Origin: Solibacillus sp. R5-41
GTDB taxonomy: Bacteria; Bacillota; Bacilli; Bacillales_A; Planococcaceae
Direction: 5' to 3'
Assembly (NCBI RefSeq): GCF_002736105.1
Contig: NZ_CP024123.1
Coordinates: 674,001 to 738,000, forward strand
DNA: 64,000 nucleotides
Numbering within the stretch: position 1 is the stretch's first letter; the number at the start of each line of letters is the position of its first letter. The notes below the pieces were generated by a model, which was given only the letters and a program-made list of their open reading frames with translations, was not told where the DNA came from and did not search any database. This document shows, piece after piece, positions 7,153-18,900 of this stretch. Made by a program: the position numbers and the translations under genes.

Positions 7153-9663
7153 ATGGCAAACATATTAAATAAATTATTTGATTTCAATAAAAAAGAAGTA
7201 AAGAAGCTAGAAAAAGTAGCAGACAAGGTAGAAACATTCGCAAGTCAGATGGAAACGCTCTCTGATGAAGCATTACAAGCGAAAACAGAAGAGTTTAAAA
7301 ATCGTTACCAAGATGGCGAAACAGTAGAGCAATTATTACCAGAAGTCTTTGCCGTTATCCGAGAAGCATCTCGCCGTGTATTAGGTATGTATCCGTTCCG
7401 TGTACAAATTATGGGGGCTGCTGCATTAAATGAAGGAAATATCGCAGAAATGAAAACCGGGGAAGGGAAAACGTTAACTTCCACAATGGCAGTTTATTTA
7501 AATGCGATCACTGGTAAAGGTGTTCATGTTGTTACAGTCAATGAATATTTAGCAAGCCGTGACGCCGAGGAAATGGGCGAGTTATATAAATGGCTAGGAT
7601 TAACAATCGGACTAAATTTAAACAGCATGTCAAAAGAAGAAAAACGAGAAGCATATGCAGCGGATATTACGTATTCGACGAACAATGAGCTAGGTTTTGA
7701 CTATTTACGTGATAACATGGTGCTTTATAAAGAAGATCGTGTGCAGCGACCTTTATACTATGCCGTAATTGACGAGGTGGACTCGATTTTAATTGATGAA
7801 GCGCGTACACCGTTAATTATCTCAGGTCAAGCCGGAAAAACAGCGCAACTTTATGTGCAATCAAACGCCTTTGTTCGCATGTTAAAAAAAGAAGAAGACT
7901 ACAATTATGAAGAATCAACAAAGGGTGTAACGTTAACTGAAGCTGGGATAGAAAAGGCAGAAAAAGCATTTGGTATTGATAACTTATTTGATTTAGCACA
8001 TGTTCGTCTAAATCATGCGATTAACCAAAGCTTAAAGGCACATGCGTCTATGCATTTAGATATAGATTACGTCGTGCAAGAAGGTGAAGTAGTTATTGTT
8101 GACGGCTTTACAGGTCGTTTAATGAAAGGTCGTCGTTATTCGGATGGCTTACACCAAGCAATCGAGGCAAAAGAAGGCTTAGATATTCAAAACGAATCTA
8201 TGACAATGGCTACGGTTACGTTCCAAAACTACTTCCGTATGTATGAAAAATTATCAGGTATGACGGGTACTGCAAAAACAGAGGAAGAGGAATTCCGCAA
8301 TATTTACAACATGCAAGTGGTGGCAATTCCAACAAATAAACCAATTGCGCGTGATGACCGTCCAGACTTGATTTATGCATCAATGGAAGGAAAATTTAAG
8401 GCGGTAGCAGAGGATATCGCAGAACGTCATAGCCTTGGACAACCAGTTTTAGTCGGGACAGTGGCGATTGAAACGTCTGAGATTATTTCAAAGTTTTTAA
8501 CAAAATTTAAAATTCCGCATAATGTGTTAAATGCCAAAAATCATGAACGAGAAGCCGATATTATTTTAAATGCTGGTCAAAAAGGCGCAGTAACGATTGC
8601 AACAAACATGGCAGGTCGTGGTACTGACATTAAGCCAGGTGAAGGTGTAATGGAAATTGGCGGTTTGGCTGTTATTGGTACAGAGCGTCATGAATCACGC
8701 CGTATTGACAATCAGTTACGTGGTCGTTCTGGTCGTCAAGGGAATCCAGGTGTGACACAATTTTATCTTTCTTTAGAAGATGATTTAATGCGTCGTTTCG
8801 GTTCAGACAACATGAAAGCGATGATGACAAAGCTAGGAATGGATGATTCACAGCCAATTCAATCACGTATGGTTTCAAAAGCGGTAGAATCGGCACAAAA
8901 ACGTGTTGAAGGAAATAACTTCGATGCACGTAAGCGTCTATTACAATATGATGATGTATTACGTCAACAGCGTGAAGTTATTTATAAAGAGCGTGAAGAT
9001 GTATTAGACTCAGAAAATATGCGTGATCTAGTTGAGTCAATGATTCAGCAGGCAGTTGAAAATGCAGTAGCCTTGCACACACAAGGTGAAAAAGATGCAT
9101 GGACACTGGATGCACTGGAAGATTACATTGCGGCAAACCTTTTAGAAGAAGGTTTGATTAAGGAATCTGATTTACAAAATAAATCACCTGAAGAGATGAA
9201 CTTATTCATCTATGAAAAAGTTCAAACTCATTACAATGAAAAAGAAGAAGCGATGACATCAGAGCGTATGCGCGAATTCGAAAAAGTTATTTTATTGCGT
9301 TCAATTGATACGAAATGGATTGACCATATCGATGCGATGGATCAGCTACGTCAAGGGATTCACCTACGTGCTTATGGACAAACAGACCCATTACGCGAAT
9401 ACCAGCAAGAAGGATTTGCAATGTTCGAGGAAATGGTTGCGGCTATGCGTGAAGATGTAGCGAAATATGCGCTGAAGGCAGAAATTCGCAGTAACTTACA
9501 GCGTGAAGAAGTGGCGAAAGGGCAAGCGGTGAATCCAAAAGAAGAGGGTGCGCCAAAGCCGAAAAAAATGCCAACACGTAAAGCGGAAAACATTGGCCGT
9601 AATGATGCATGTCCATGTGGAAGCGGCAAAAAATATAAATCTTGTCACGGTGTAGGAAACTAA
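7153..9663 (+). CDS. secA: Preprotein translocase ATPase SecA
   Basis: SecA is the ATP-driven motor that pushes unfolded preproteins through SecYEG. The 836-residue protein has the full domain set. The nucleotide-binding domain 1 has Walker A (MKTGEGKT) near residue 100 and the DEVD box near 207. The preprotein cross-linking domain follows, then nucleotide-binding domain 2 ([11 protein letters not shown]), the helical wing and scaffold, and the C-terminal zinc-binding motif [14 protein letters not shown] chose ATG 7153 over the GTG at 7141 because GGGAAGTGA lies 9 bases upstream and the protein then begins [13 protein letters not shown]. It is followed by a terminator and then prfB, the same neighbour as in Bacillus. 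Confidence 0.98.
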   Translation: MANILNKLFDFNKKEVKKLEKVADKVETFASQMETLSDEALQAKTEEFKNRYQDGETVEQLLPEVFAVIREASRRVLGMYPFRVQIMGAAALNEGNIAEMKTGEGKTLTSTMAVYLNAITGKGVHVVTVNEYLASRDAEEMGELYKWLGLTIGLNLNSMSKEEKREAYAADITYSTNNELGFDYLRDNMVLYKEDRVQRPLYYAVIDEVDSILIDEARTPLIISGQAGKTAQLYVQSNAFVRMLKKEEDYNYEESTKGVTLTEAGIEKAEKAFGIDNLFDLAHVRLNHAINQSLKAHASMHLDIDYVVQEGEVVIVDGFTGRLMKGRRYSDGLHQAIEAKEGLDIQNESMTMATVTFQNYFRMYEKLSGMTGTAKTEEEEFRNIYNMQVVAIPTNKPIARDDRPDLIYASMEGKFKAVAEDIAERHSLGQPVLVGTVAIETSEIISKFLTKFKIPHNVLNAKNHEREADIILNAGQKGAVTIATNMAGRGTDIKPGEGVMEIGGLAVIGTERHESRRIDNQLRGRSGRQGNPGVTQFYLSLEDDLMRRFGSDNMKAMMTKLGMDDSQPIQSRMVSKAVESAQKRVEGNNFDARKRLLQYDDVLRQQREVIYKEREDVLDSENMRDLVESMIQQAVENAVALHTQGEKDAWTLDALEDYIAANLLEEGLIKESDLQNKSPEEMNLFIYEKVQTHYNEKEEAMTSERMREFEKVILLRSIDTKWIDHIDAMDQLRQGIHLRAYGQTDPLREYQQEGFAMFEEMVAAMREDVAKYALKAEIRSNLQREEVAKGQAVNPKEEGAPKPKKMPTRKAENIGRNDACPCGSGKKYKSCHGVGN

Positions 9664-9691
9664 CAATCGGTGTGGATTGGATTCCCGCTTT

Positions 9692-9735
9692 ATAGCCGAG
9701 GTCATTGAATTTTTGATGACCTCGGCTATGTTTTC
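9692..9735 (+). terminator. Intrinsic terminator between secA and prfB
   Basis: A perfect 14-bp stem (ATAGCCGAGGTCAT with ATGACCTCGGCTAT) is followed by GTTTTC. Its strength suggests that prfB has its own promoter or depends on readthrough. Confidence 0.85.
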
Positions 9736-9774
9736 TAAAAAAATAAAATGCTTTAAATTAATGGAGGATTTACA

Positions 9775-10882
9775 ATGATAGAATTAGCAGATGTGCGAAA
9801 TGCTTTAGAAAATACAGCGAAGAAATTAGCTGACTTTAGGGGGTCTCTTTGACTTAGAAAACAAAGAGGCACGTATACAAGAGTTAGATGAATTGATGCT
9901 GGAGCCAAACTTTTGGAATGATCAGCAAGGGGCTCAAGTCATTATTAATGAAGGCAACGGCATTAAAGCAGTTGTAAACGAGTTTTATGACTTAAATTCA
10001 ACGCAGGAAAATCTTGAAATGATGCTTGAGCTTTTACGTGAAGAGCCAGATGCTGAATTACAAGAAGATCTTGGCAATGAATTAACCGATTTTCAAGTGA
10101 AGATGGGTGATTTTGAATTACAAATGCTGTTATCAGAGCCATATGATAAAAACAATGCCATTTTAGAGCTTCATCCAGGTGCGGGTGGTACGGAATCACA
10201 AGATTGGGGTTCAATGCTGTTGCGAATGTATACACGTTGGGCTGAGAAGCGCGGATTTAAAGTGACGACGATTGACTATTTACCTGGTGATGAAGCCGGC
10301 ATCAAATCAGTTACGTTGCAAATTACAGGACATAATGCTTACGGTTATTTAAAGGCAGAAAAAGGTGTTCACCGTTTAGTACGTATTTCACCATTCGATT
10401 CTTCAGGTCGACGTCATACATCATTCGTTTCGTGTGATATTATGCCAGAATTTAATGAAGAAATCGAAATTGATGTGCGCACGGAAGATTTAAAAGTGGA
10501 TACGTATCGTGCAACGGGTGCGGGTGGTCAGCATATTAATACGACGGACTCTGCTGTTCGTATTACCCATTTGCCATCAGGGGTAGTTGTGCAATGTCAA
10601 TCGGAACGTTCTCAGATTAAAAACCGTGATGCTGCAATGAAAATGTTAAAGTCCAAACTGTATCAATTAGAAATTGAAAAACAACAAGCACAATTGGATG
10701 AAATTCGTGGCGAGCAGAAGGAAATCGGCTGGGGTTCACAAATTCGTTCATATGTATTCCACCCATATTCGATGGTGAAAGATCATCGTACAAATCATGA
10801 AACGGGAAATGTAGGTGCCGTAATGGATGGCGATCTAGATCAATTTATTACAGCATACTTACGTTCGAGAATTTCATATTGA
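9775..10882 (+). CDS. prfB: Peptide chain release factor 2 (programmed +1 frameshift)
   Basis: RF2 ends translation at UGA and UAA codons. The ATG at 9775, with TGGAGG upstream, opens a 25-codon frame that ends at TGA 9850-9852. The ribosome must shift +1 at CTT-TGA to continue from GAC at 9851. The full product is then about 368 residues, the normal RF2 length. The GGQ catalytic loop ([15 protein letters not shown]) is at about residue 248, and [13 protein letters not shown] lies near residue 207. A caller that ignores the shift would start the gene wrongly at 9893. RF2 levels are self-regulated through the in-frame UGA. Confidence 0.97.
9838..9854 (+). promoter_or_regulatory. Programmed frameshift signal of prfB
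   Basis: The signal has the classic layout: an internal Shine-Dalgarno-like AGGGGG, three bases, the slippery CTT, then TGA C. Low RF2 makes the ribosome pause at TGA and slip one base forward. Confidence 0.95.
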
Positions 10883-10905
10883 TTTTGATTGTTAATAGAT
10901 AAGTT

Positions 10906-10950
10906 GCTGTCCCAAAAGTCATGTAAAAAGACTGGTGGGACAGCTTTTTT
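10906..10950 (+). terminator. Intrinsic terminator after prfB
   Basis: A nine-base-pair stem (GCTGTCCCA with TGGGACAGC) is followed by T6. It lies just before the 3' end of the convergent comK gene. Confidence 0.9.
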
Positions 10951-10972
10951 ATGTTGAGCAATATGGAAGCAG

Positions 10973-11464
10973 CTATAATGTTGCATTACGTTTTAGTATC
11001 AAATGTTTATAGAACATGGAGGCCCGGACATATTGATGATTGAATGATTTGCAATGCAAGGGCAATCGTTCCTCGGAGCCATCTAAAAAAGTGACAATCG
11101 TTTCCTCGTTATGCTCCACAATGTTAATAATAGATTGGAAGGAAATCCAAATGTTTTGTGATGAACTTGGTGAGAAAAGAGGAAATAACACACATGGGTC
11201 ACCAAAATCATAGGCAATCATAATGGGTAGCTTATGCTTATTTTTGCCGAAAAATTGTTTTGCTTGGAATAGGCTAGCTTGATAGGAACTCCCATGCAAT
11301 TTGCACGTGTTGCGGATAATTTTTATTGGTTTATGCGGATAGATGACCTTCCCATGTTTATCGGAAACAAGCGTGTATGTTTTTTCACGATGCAAAATAG
11401 ATTTTAAAAAATAAGTAGAGTTAGAGGCAATGTAACTAGAAACTTGAGGTAAATTTTTCGACAT
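10973..11464 (-). CDS. comK: Competence transcription factor ComK
   Basis: ComK activates the DNA-uptake and transformation genes by binding paired AT-boxes. The 163-residue protein shows the family core: CKLHGSSYQASLFQAKQFFG (near residues 52-71), LPIMIAYDFGDPCVLFPLFSPSSSQNIWIS (78-107), a V-E-x-N/D-x-x-x-T-x-V-x-F strand, and the closing LPLHCKSFNHQ. It is somewhat shorter than the 192 residues of B. subtilis ComK, mainly at the C-terminus. ATG 11464 has AAAGGAG upstream. It stands alone, convergent with prfB. Two broken paralogues lie at 4176 and 4929, so this is probably the functional copy. MecA, encoded at 51083, would be its degradation adaptor. No clear ComK box was found in its upstream region. 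Confidence 0.9.
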   Translation of the reverse strand: MSKNLPQVSSYIASNSTYFLKSILHREKTYTLVSDKHGKVIYPHKPIKIIRNTCKLHGSSYQASLFQAKQFFGKNKHKLPIMIAYDFGDPCVLFPLFSPSSSQNIWISFQSIINIVEHNEETIVTFLDGSEERLPLHCKSFNHQYVRASMFYKHLILKRNATL

Positions 11465-11846
11465 TTCATTTCTCCTTTATTATTTATTTTTGCTCGTCCA
11501 AAATCGAGTGCAACAAAATACAAGGAAAGCTAGAGGGAACCACTATCAATATAGCGATGAGTCAAAATTTAGTTCTACCATAGAACACTGCTAAGTTTGG
11601 GGCATCTGGGAGTTTAAGTTCATATCATTATGATCGGGGAAAGTTTGCAATTGTGTCTTATGTAATTTTGAGAGCTAATCAAAAGAACTAAAAACAAAAA
11701 TTTCGCTATATGTTTAAAATAATACAAGTAAATACAAAAATCAACACTATTTTTTGAAAGTTCTGTTAGTTGATAATTATTCAGAATATATTGCAAATAA
11801 GGTCTCGTTTATTTTATAATAAATAAAAGAGATTGAGGTGATATCG
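11465..11846. other. Divergent intergenic region between comK and the IDEAL-domain gene
   Basis: This is about 380 bp of AT-rich sequence that must hold the comK promoter (leftward) and the promoter of the gene at 11847 (rightward). There are several A-tracts and T-tracts, but no AAAA-N5-TTTT pair with normal ComK spacing. No gene or structured RNA was recognised. Confidence 0.4.
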
Positions 11847-12089
11847 ATGGATAAATATTATTCATACACAGATTTTTTAAAAGCAGTTGGCCAACAGCCG
11901 GATAGCAATCAAGCCGAAAAATTGTTGAATGAAATTTATTTAGATTTGTTTTTAAATCGTTTACAACGTATGCATCGAATTGAACAACTAAAAGCACTCA
12001 TCGATAAGTCATTGGATCAAAAAAATGAACAGAAATTTATTAACTACACTATGGAATTAAAAGAATTGCTAAAATCAACAACAGCTTAG
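11847..12089 (+). CDS. Small IDEAL-domain protein
   Basis: This is an 80-residue protein. Its second half (YLDLFLNRLQRMHRIEQLKALIDKSLDQKNEQKF) fits the IDEAL domain, a short helical module of Bacillota named after a conserved I-D-x-A-L-like stretch; here the equivalent reads LIDKSL. The start at ATG 11847 has GAGGTG six bases upstream, which is better than the GTG at 11838. Its exact function is unknown. It is monocistronic, ending in a good terminator, and divergent from comK. Confidence 0.75.
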   Translation: MDKYYSYTDFLKAVGQQPDSNQAEKLLNEIYLDLFLNRLQRMHRIEQLKALIDKSLDQKNEQKFINYTMELKELLKSTTA

Positions 12090-12094
12090 CTAAA

Positions 12095-12121
12095 AATCAC
12101 CTAATTTTAGGTGGTTTTTTT
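12095..12121 (+). terminator. Intrinsic terminator after the IDEAL-domain gene
   Basis: An eight-base-pair stem (AATCACCT with AGGTGGTT) is followed by a T run. The next 225 bases up to the LexA box show nothing recognisable. Confidence 0.85.
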
Positions 12122-12346
12122 TATGGAGAAATAAGTATTTTAGATACTTCATGAGGATTTTGAGTAATTTGCTGGATATGTTAATGAGATTTATGGGGAA
12201 GACGGATAGAAAATTGAAAGTGTTGGATAGAAAGCCAAAAGTGACGAATAGCCGAAAAATTCCCACGTTATGGGACGTGTGCTTAAAACTACCCTAAAAA
12301 TCCCATACTGAAAAACAAACCCTAAAAGAAATCCCGATATAAGAAT

Positions 12347-12360
12347 CGAATATACGTTCG
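12347..12360 (+). promoter_or_regulatory. LexA (SOS) box upstream of uvrB-uvrA
   Basis: CGAATATACGTTCG matches 13 of 14 positions of the Bacillus LexA consensus CGAACRNRYGTTYG. It lies 73 bp before the uvrB start, close to an AT-rich promoter region (TATGCT near 12387, TAAAAT near 12392). SOS control of uvrBA is well established in Bacillus. Confidence 0.85.
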
Positions 12361-12432
12361 TTAAATTCTCGTAATTAAAAAAAGGATATGCTAAAATAGA
12401 ACATAACAGATTTGAAGAAAGGACGAACATAT

Positions 12433-14415
12433 ATGACAGAACAATTTACAATCCAGTCCGCCTATAAACCGAATGGCGATCAACCCGCCGCAATCGCGCA
12501 GCTTGTACAAGGAATACAAGAAGGCAAGCACGAGCAAACCCTTTTAGGCGCAACGGGTACAGGAAAAACTTTTACCATTTCAAATGTCATTCAACAAGTC
12601 AAAAAACCAACGCTCATTATGGCGCATAATAAAACATTAGCTGGCCAATTATACAGTGAATTTAAAGAGTTTTTCCCGAACAATGCGGTCGAGTACTTTG
12701 TCAGTTACTATGATTATTTCCAGCCAGAAGCGTATGTGCCACAAACCGATACGTATATCGAAAAAGATTCGAGCATTAATGATGAAATTGATAAGCTAAG
12801 GCACTCAGCAACATCCGCCTTATTTGAGCGAGAGGATGTCATTATTATTGCGTCGGTTTCGTGTATTTACGGTCTCGGTTCCCCTGAGGAATACCGGGAA
12901 ATGGTCGTGTCTATTCGTACAGGTATGGAAATTGAACGCAATCAGCTATTACGTAAGCTCGTTGACATTCAATATGAACGGAATGATATTAACTTTACGC
13001 GCGGAACATTTCGTGTACGAGGTGATGTGGTAGAGATTTTCCCTGCATCCCGTGATGAACACTGTATTCGTATCGAGTTTTTTGGAGATGAAATTGATCG
13101 TATTCGAGAGGTAGATGCACTGACCGGTGAAATTTTAACCGAGCGTGAGCACGTTGCTATTTTCCCTGCATCTCACTTCGTAACACGAGAAGAAAAAATG
13201 AAAGTTGCGATTGAAAATATTGAAAAGGAATTACAGGTGCGTTTAGAAAAATTACGTGCAGAGGATCGTTTATTAGAGGCACAGCGTTTAGAACAGCGTA
13301 CAAATTATGATTTAGAAATGCTTCGTGAAATGGGCTTTTGTTCAGGCATTGAAAACTATTCACGCCATTTAACGTTACGTGAAGCAGGAGCGACGCCGTA
13401 TACTTTGATCGACTATTTCCCAAAGGATTTTTTACTTGTTGTGGATGAAAGTCATGTTACATTACCGCAAGTACGTGGTATGTATAATGGTGACCAAGCA
13501 CGTAAGCAAGTATTAGTAGAGCATGGTTTCCGTTTGCCATCCGCACTTGATAACCGACCATTAAAATTGGATGAGTTCCAATCGAAAGTGCATCAAGCCA
13601 TTTATGTGTCAGCAACACCAGGACCGTACGAGCTTGAGCATACACCTGAAATGATCGAACAAATTATTCGTCCAACAGGGTTACTTGATCCAACATTGGA
13701 AGTGCGACCGATTGAAGGGCAAATTGATGATTTAATCGATGAAATTCATGAACGCATTCGAAAAAATGAGCGTATTCTCGTGACGACATTAACGAAAAAA
13801 ATGTCAGAAGATTTAACGAATTACTTAAAGGAAATGGGCTTAAAGGTTGAATATTTGCATTCAGAAATTAAAACATTGGAGCGTATTGAAATTATCCGAG
13901 AGCTTCGAAAAGGGACGCATGATGTTTTGATTGGTATTAACTTATTGCGAGAAGGTCTAGACATTCCTGAAGTTTCCCTTGTCGTAATTTTGGATGCAGA
14001 TAAAGAAGGATTTTTACGTTCGGAGCGATCATTGATTCAAACAATCGGTCGTGCCGCACGTAACTCAAATGGACATGTCATTATGTACGCGAATAATATG
14101 ACCGAATCGATGAAAAAAGCGATTGAGGAAACGAAGCGACGTCGAGAAATTCAAATTGCTTACAATGAAAAGCATGGGATTACACCAAAAACCATAATTA
14201 AGAAAATACCTGACATTATTCGGGCTACGAAAGCTGCGGAAGAGGAAGAGCAATATATTACAAAGGTAACTGGCGGCAAGAAGCTGACAAAGAAGGAGCT
14301 TGAAAAATTAGTTGAAACGTTGCAACTTGAAATGAAGGAAGCAGCGAAAGCACTTGATTTCGAGCGAGCGGCAGAATTACGTGACATGATATTCGAATTG
14401 AAAGCAGAAGGGTGA
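12433..14415 (+). CDS. uvrB: Excinuclease ABC subunit B (UvrB)
   Basis: UvrB is the damage-verifying helicase-like subunit of nucleotide excision repair. It is loaded by UvrA and recruits UvrC. At 660 residues it is the usual length. Walker A (GATGTGKT) is at residues 39-46. The beta-hairpin region ([21 protein letters not shown]) and helicase motif VI ([12 protein letters not shown]) are present, and the C-terminal UVR motif that binds UvrC closes the protein ([13 protein letters not shown]). ATG 12433 is preferred over TTG 12412 because GAAAGGA precedes it. The stop is followed 5 bp later by uvrA, forming an operon under the LexA box. Confidence 0.98.
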   Translation: MTEQFTIQSAYKPNGDQPAAIAQLVQGIQEGKHEQTLLGATGTGKTFTISNVIQQVKKPTLIMAHNKTLAGQLYSEFKEFFPNNAVEYFVSYYDYFQPEAYVPQTDTYIEKDSSINDEIDKLRHSATSALFEREDVIIIASVSCIYGLGSPEEYREMVVSIRTGMEIERNQLLRKLVDIQYERNDINFTRGTFRVRGDVVEIFPASRDEHCIRIEFFGDEIDRIREVDALTGEILTEREHVAIFPASHFVTREEKMKVAIENIEKELQVRLEKLRAEDRLLEAQRLEQRTNYDLEMLREMGFCSGIENYSRHLTLREAGATPYTLIDYFPKDFLLVVDESHVTLPQVRGMYNGDQARKQVLVEHGFRLPSALDNRPLKLDEFQSKVHQAIYVSATPGPYELEHTPEMIEQIIRPTGLLDPTLEVRPIEGQIDDLIDEIHERIRKNERILVTTLTKKMSEDLTNYLKEMGLKVEYLHSEIKTLERIEIIRELRKGTHDVLIGINLLREGLDIPEVSLVVILDADKEGFLRSERSLIQTIGRAARNSNGHVIMYANNMTESMKKAIEETKRRREIQIAYNEKHGITPKTIIKKIPDIIRATKAAEEEEQYITKVTGGKKLTKKELEKLVETLQLEMKEAAKALDFERAAELRDMIFELKAEG

Positions 14416-14420
14416 AAAGC

Positions 14421-17288
14421 GTGAAAAATACAGAGATAGTTGTACAAGGAGCAAGAGCACATAATTTAAAAAATATAGATGTTACTATTCCACGTGACAA
14501 AATTGTTGTCGTGACGGGGCTTTCCGGTTCGGGCAAGTCCTCACTCGCTTTCGATACGATTTATGCAGAGGGGCAGCGACGTTATGTAGAGTCCCTATCT
14601 GCCTATGCACGCCAATTTTTAGGGCAAATGGATAAACCGGATGTCGATACAATTGAAGGGCTATCGCCTGCCATTTCAATCGACCAAAAAACAACTAGCC
14701 GTAATCCACGTTCAACGGTAGGTACAGTGACGGAAATTTACGATTATTTACGACTGCTTTATGCCCGTATTGGTAAACCAATTTGTCCAAAACACGGGAT
14801 CGAAATTACATCACAAACAATTGAGCAAATGGTTGATCGTTTGATGGAGTACCCAGAACGCACGAAAATGCAGCTACTCGCGCCCGTTGTAGAAGGAAAA
14901 AAAGGGACACATGTGAAGCTTATTGAAGATTTGAAAAAGCAAGGCTATGTTCGGATTCGCTTGAACGGGGAGCTGCGTGATTTAGATGATCATATTGAGC
15001 TGGATAAAAATAAAAAGCATACGATTGAAGTCGTAATTGACCGCGTCGTCGTAAAAGAGGGCGTTGAATCTCGTTTAAGTGACTCTTTGGAGGCTGCGTT
15101 AAGGCTGGCGGATGGTCGCGTATTAGTCGATGTGATGGAGCATGAGGAATTATTATTTAGCGAGCATCATTCCTGCCCGTATTGCGGATTTTCTATTGGT
15201 GAATTAGAGCCGCGCATGTTTTCATTTAACAGTCCATTTGGCGCGTGCCCAACATGCGATGGATTAGGCAGCAAAACGAAAGTGGATTTAGAGCTCGTTA
15301 TTCCAGATTGGGATAAGACGTTACTCGAAACTGCAATTGCACCGTGGGAGTCGGTATCATCACAATATTACCCGCAATTATTAGCATCAGTTTGTAAGCA
15401 CTATCAGATTGCAATGGATATTCCGGTAAAAGACATTCCAAAAGAAATGATGGACAAAATTTTATATGGCTCGGGCAAGGACAAAATTCATTTCGACTTC
15501 ATTAATGATTATGGTAGTCATTATAAAAAGGATATTGAATTTGAAGGGGTGATTCACAATATTGAGCGCCGTTTTAAAGATTCCTCTTCGGATTATGTAC
15601 GCGATCAATTGCAAAAATATATGACGGAGCAGCCATGTCAGTCGTGTAAAGGCCATCGTTTAAAGGCTGAATCGCTTGCGGTGAAAATTAAAGACCAAAA
15701 TATTTCCGAAGCTACTCGTCGCTCGATTCAAGAAATGTATGACTTTTTCAATTCAGTGGAGCTGACGGAAAAGGAAAAGCAAATTGCGAAATTAATTATT
15801 CGAGAAGTAGTGGAGCGGCTCAGATTTTTATTAGATGTTGGATTGAATTATTTAACGTTATCTCGTGCGGCTGGTACGTTATCGGGCGGTGAGGCACAGC
15901 GTATTCGACTAGCAACTCAAATCGGGTCGCGTTTATCAGGCGTGTTATATATACTGGATGAACCGTCAATCGGACTGCATCAGCGTGATAATGATCGCTT
16001 AATTCATACGCTTGAAAATATGCGTGATTTAGGAAATACATTAATTATCGTCGAGCATGATGAAGATACGATGCTAGCGGCGGACCATTTAATTGATATT
16101 GGCCCAGGTGCGGGTATTCATGGTGGGCAAATTATTGCGCAAGGAACTCCGAAGCAAGTGATGAAAAATAAAAATTCTATCACGGGCCAATATTTAAGTG
16201 GGAAGAAATTTATTCCGCTTCCTTTAGAACGTCGCAAACCTGATGGACGTATGCTGAAAATAAAGGGTGCAACAGAAAATAACTTGAAAAATGTGTCTGT
16301 AGACATTCCATTAGGCCAGTTTATTGCCGTGACAGGCGTTTCGGGGTCTGGAAAATCGACGCTTGTGAATGAAATTTTGTATAAGTCACTCGCATCCAAG
16401 TTAAATCGTTCGAAAGTAAAGCCGGGTGCGCATAAATCAATTGAAGGGATCGAACAATTAGAAAAGGTAATTGAAGTCGATCAATCTCCAATTGGGCGTA
16501 CACCACGTTCGAATCCTGCGACATATATTGGTGTATTTGATGATGTTCGAGATGTTTTTGCGATGACAAATGAAGCGAAAGTGCGCGGCTATAAAAAGGG
16601 ACGTTTTTCATTTAATGTGAAGGGCGGACGTTGTGAAGCTTGTCGTGGGGATGGCATTATTAAAATTGAAATGCACTTCTTACCGGATGTGTATGTGCCT
16701 TGTGAAATTTGTCATGGCAAGCGCTACAATCGGGAAACGCTGGAAATTCGCTATAAAGACAAAAATATTTCGGATATTTTAGAAATGACCGTAGAAAATG
16801 CGCTTGATTTTTTCAGTAATCTACCAAAAATTCAACGTAAACTTCAAACGATTGTTGATGTAGGGCTCGGCTATATTAAATTAGGACAACCTGCAACGAC
16901 GCTTTCCGGTGGTGAGGCGCAGCGTGTAAAATTGGCCTCTGAACTGCATAAACGTTCGAACGGAAAGTCATTTTATATTTTAGATGAGCCGACGACTGGT
17001 CTTCATGTGGACGATATTTCCCGCTTATTAGTTGTGTTACAGCGTTTAGTTGAAAATGGAGAAACCGTGCTTGTTATTGAACATAATTTAGATGTAATCA
17101 AAACGGCGGATCATATTATTGATTTAGGTCCAGAAGGTGGTGATGGCGGTGGGACAATTCTTACAACCGGCACACCTGAAAAAATTGCAGAAGTAAAAGA
17201 AAGCTATACAGGATACTACTTAAAGCCAATTTTAGAACGGGACCGCGAACGTATGGATGATAAAATTGTAGCGGCGAAAAATAAGTAA
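14421..17288 (+). CDS. uvrA: Excinuclease ABC subunit A (UvrA)
   Basis: UvrA is the ABC-type ATPase that finds DNA lesions and loads UvrB. The 955-residue protein has two ABC modules, each with Walker A (GLSGSGKSS near the N-terminus; GVSGSGKST in the second half), a signature sequence (LSGGEAQR, twice) and Walker B with DEPSIGL or DEPTTGL. Zinc-binding CxxC pairs include CPYC...CPTC and CEAC...CEIC. I prefer GTG 14421, with AAGGGTGA just upstream. A GTG at 14412 would overlap the uvrB stop and is the alternative. A terminator is not obvious before the next gene, 107 bp away. Confidence 0.98.
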   Translation: MKNTEIVVQGARAHNLKNIDVTIPRDKIVVVTGLSGSGKSSLAFDTIYAEGQRRYVESLSAYARQFLGQMDKPDVDTIEGLSPAISIDQKTTSRNPRSTVGTVTEIYDYLRLLYARIGKPICPKHGIEITSQTIEQMVDRLMEYPERTKMQLLAPVVEGKKGTHVKLIEDLKKQGYVRIRLNGELRDLDDHIELDKNKKHTIEVVIDRVVVKEGVESRLSDSLEAALRLADGRVLVDVMEHEELLFSEHHSCPYCGFSIGELEPRMFSFNSPFGACPTCDGLGSKTKVDLELVIPDWDKTLLETAIAPWESVSSQYYPQLLASVCKHYQIAMDIPVKDIPKEMMDKILYGSGKDKIHFDFINDYGSHYKKDIEFEGVIHNIERRFKDSSSDYVRDQLQKYMTEQPCQSCKGHRLKAESLAVKIKDQNISEATRRSIQEMYDFFNSVELTEKEKQIAKLIIREVVERLRFLLDVGLNYLTLSRAAGTLSGGEAQRIRLATQIGSRLSGVLYILDEPSIGLHQRDNDRLIHTLENMRDLGNTLIIVEHDEDTMLAADHLIDIGPGAGIHGGQIIAQGTPKQVMKNKNSITGQYLSGKKFIPLPLERRKPDGRMLKIKGATENNLKNVSVDIPLGQFIAVTGVSGSGKSTLVNEILYKSLASKLNRSKVKPGAHKSIEGIEQLEKVIEVDQSPIGRTPRSNPATYIGVFDDVRDVFAMTNEAKVRGYKKGRFSFNVKGGRCEACRGDGIIKIEMHFLPDVYVPCEICHGKRYNRETLEIRYKDKNISDILEMTVENALDFFSNLPKIQRKLQTIVDVGLGYIKLGQPATTLSGGEAQRVKLASELHKRSNGKSFYILDEPTTGLHVDDISRLLVVLQRLVENGETVLVIEHNLDVIKTADHIIDLGPEGGDGGGTILTTGTPEKIAEVKESYTGYYLKPILERDRERMDDKIVAAKNK

Positions 17289-17395
17289 ATACGTTTCTTT
17301 CTATTAAAAAAGTTTAAATATAAGTCCTTCAATGAAACTTTTTATCCTCCCTTATCGTATATATGGGTATACGATGTAGAGGGAGGAATTTTTTT

Positions 17396-18619
17396 ATGCA
17401 AAATGAACGTAAACGAATTTTACAATTGGTTGAAAGCGGTGTAATTTCGGCAGAAGAGGCGATTGTATTACTCGAAAAGTTATCGCCACAAAAGGAATCC
17501 ACTCAAACAACAGAAGTGTTACCAGTACAGTTAACAAAAGAAGCGCAGCAAGATGAAGTACCACCAACTTCAAAAAAGGTATATGAAGATGAACCGATTT
17601 TTGAAGAAAAACGTAAAACAACAGGCTTTGAAGATATTTTTGGAAAAGCATTTAATGATAAAGATGTAAATAAAAAAATGGATGAATTTATGCATGAGCT
17701 TAAGCAGGATTTATCGCAATTTGGTACACGTATGGCAGGTTTAATGGGGTCTACTTTATCCAAGCTAAAAGATTTAGACATCGAAATGCCATTTGGAGAA
17801 AAAGTGGAATTCGATAAAACGTATGCTTACCCAGCAGATGACGTAAAGGGTATTGAATTAGATGTTGCGAGCGGAAAAGTAGAAGTGATTAAAACGACCG
17901 ATGCCTTTGTGACAGTAGATGTTCATGTGAAAACGCCAGCAAAAGGCACAGAAGAAGAAACAATGGCAGCGATTGTCGAAAATTTAGCAACGCTTCAAGA
18001 TCAAAAATTGATGATTCACTCATCGAATAAATTTACGCAATTAAAAATTAGAATGGCGATTCCGGAAAAGCATTATGATGTGTTTATTGCGCGTTTATTA
18101 AATGGTGGCGTATCAATCGAAGGTTTAGATGCGAAATTGATTAAAGTAAAAACGTATAACGGCATTGTTCGTTTAGAAAATGCAGAGTTTAATCATGCAG
18201 AGCTCCAATCTAGCAATGGATCAATTGAGGCACGTCAAGTAAAGGGCGAGGACTTAGAAGTAGAAACTGCGAATGGTCGTATTTATATTGATGGTGAATT
18301 AAAAGAAGTAGAGGCGGAATCTTTTAACGGACATGTCGTTGTGACGACTTCAAGTTCAGATGCACATAAAGTGAAAGCTCGTACAATGGCAGGAACGGTT
18401 GAAATTTATGTGCCAAAAACAGTTGCGATTGATGGTCAAATTTACTCAAATCTTGGCAAAGCAGATGTCGGATTAAGTGATGTGACATTATATGAGGAAG
18501 CCGAACAACTCTTATTAAAATCAATTCGTTTTAATAAAGAGTTGGCTGGTGCAAAATTACTGAAGCTTGTTGGTGAATCACGCACAGGTACCGTATTAGT
18601 TCGGTACACGACGAAATAA
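17396..18619 (+). CDS. yvlB: YvlB-like DUF4097 beta-helix protein
   Basis: This 407-residue protein begins with a short helical module (ERKRILQLVESGVISAEEAIVLLEKL, residues 4-29) like the N-terminal domain of B. subtilis YvlB. An acidic linker follows, then a long DUF4097-type region from about residue 140 built of repeated short beta strands (GIVRLENAEFNHAELQSSNG, then ETANGRIYIDG). YvlB lies near uvrBA in Bacillus as well, and related genes belong to envelope-stress loci. No signal peptide is seen, so it is probably cytoplasmic. The ATG at 17396 has GGGAGGA upstream. A molecular function is not known. Confidence 0.8.
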   Translation: MQNERKRILQLVESGVISAEEAIVLLEKLSPQKESTQTTEVLPVQLTKEAQQDEVPPTSKKVYEDEPIFEEKRKTTGFEDIFGKAFNDKDVNKKMDEFMHELKQDLSQFGTRMAGLMGSTLSKLKDLDIEMPFGEKVEFDKTYAYPADDVKGIELDVASGKVEVIKTTDAFVTVDVHVKTPAKGTEEETMAAIVENLATLQDQKLMIHSSNKFTQLKIRMAIPEKHYDVFIARLLNGGVSIEGLDAKLIKVKTYNGIVRLENAEFNHAELQSSNGSIEARQVKGEDLEVETANGRIYIDGELKEVEAESFNGHVVVTTSSSDAHKVKARTMAGTVEIYVPKTVAIDGQIYSNLGKADVGLSDVTLYEEAEQLLLKSIRFNKELAGAKLLKLVGESRTGTVLVRYTTK

Positions 18620-18640
18620 GCTTATATTAGTATTAAATAA

Positions 18641-18682
18641 AAGGAATGTCAGTTCACTGAGGTGAAAGGGCATTCCTTTTTT
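18641..18682 (+). terminator. Intrinsic terminator after the yvlB-like gene
   Basis: An AAGGAATG stem pairs with CATTCCTT, with an inner TTCAC/GTGAA hairpin, followed by TTTT. The next 160 bases are AT-rich and lead to the ftsE promoter. Confidence 0.8.
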
Positions 18683-18842
18683 CTGTACCGTCGCAGTTTA
18701 ATTGACAAATTACTTAATCCCCGGCTCTAATAAAGTTGAAATTCCACTTAAATTGCGAAGGGTTTTCAATTAATTGTGTCGAAATACTTGTTTAGTAGTA
18801 AGAATGAAAAGAAATTGTAATAATTCTAGTGCGTCAAAGTGC

Positions 18843-18848
18843 TATAAT
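18843..18848 (+). promoter_or_regulatory. Candidate -10 element for the ftsE operon
   Basis: A perfect TATAAT lies 53 bp before the ftsE start codon. The matching -35 is weak at the usual distance, so only the -10 is called. Confidence 0.45.
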
Positions 18849-18900
18849 AGAGAAAAATTAAAATTAAATTTCTAGTAATAGAACTTAGGTGGTTTCGTTA

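Noticed and set aside
9893-9895. ATG-less start of prfB at base 9893
   Set aside because: The programmed frameshift from ATG 9775 restores the full RF2 N-terminus.
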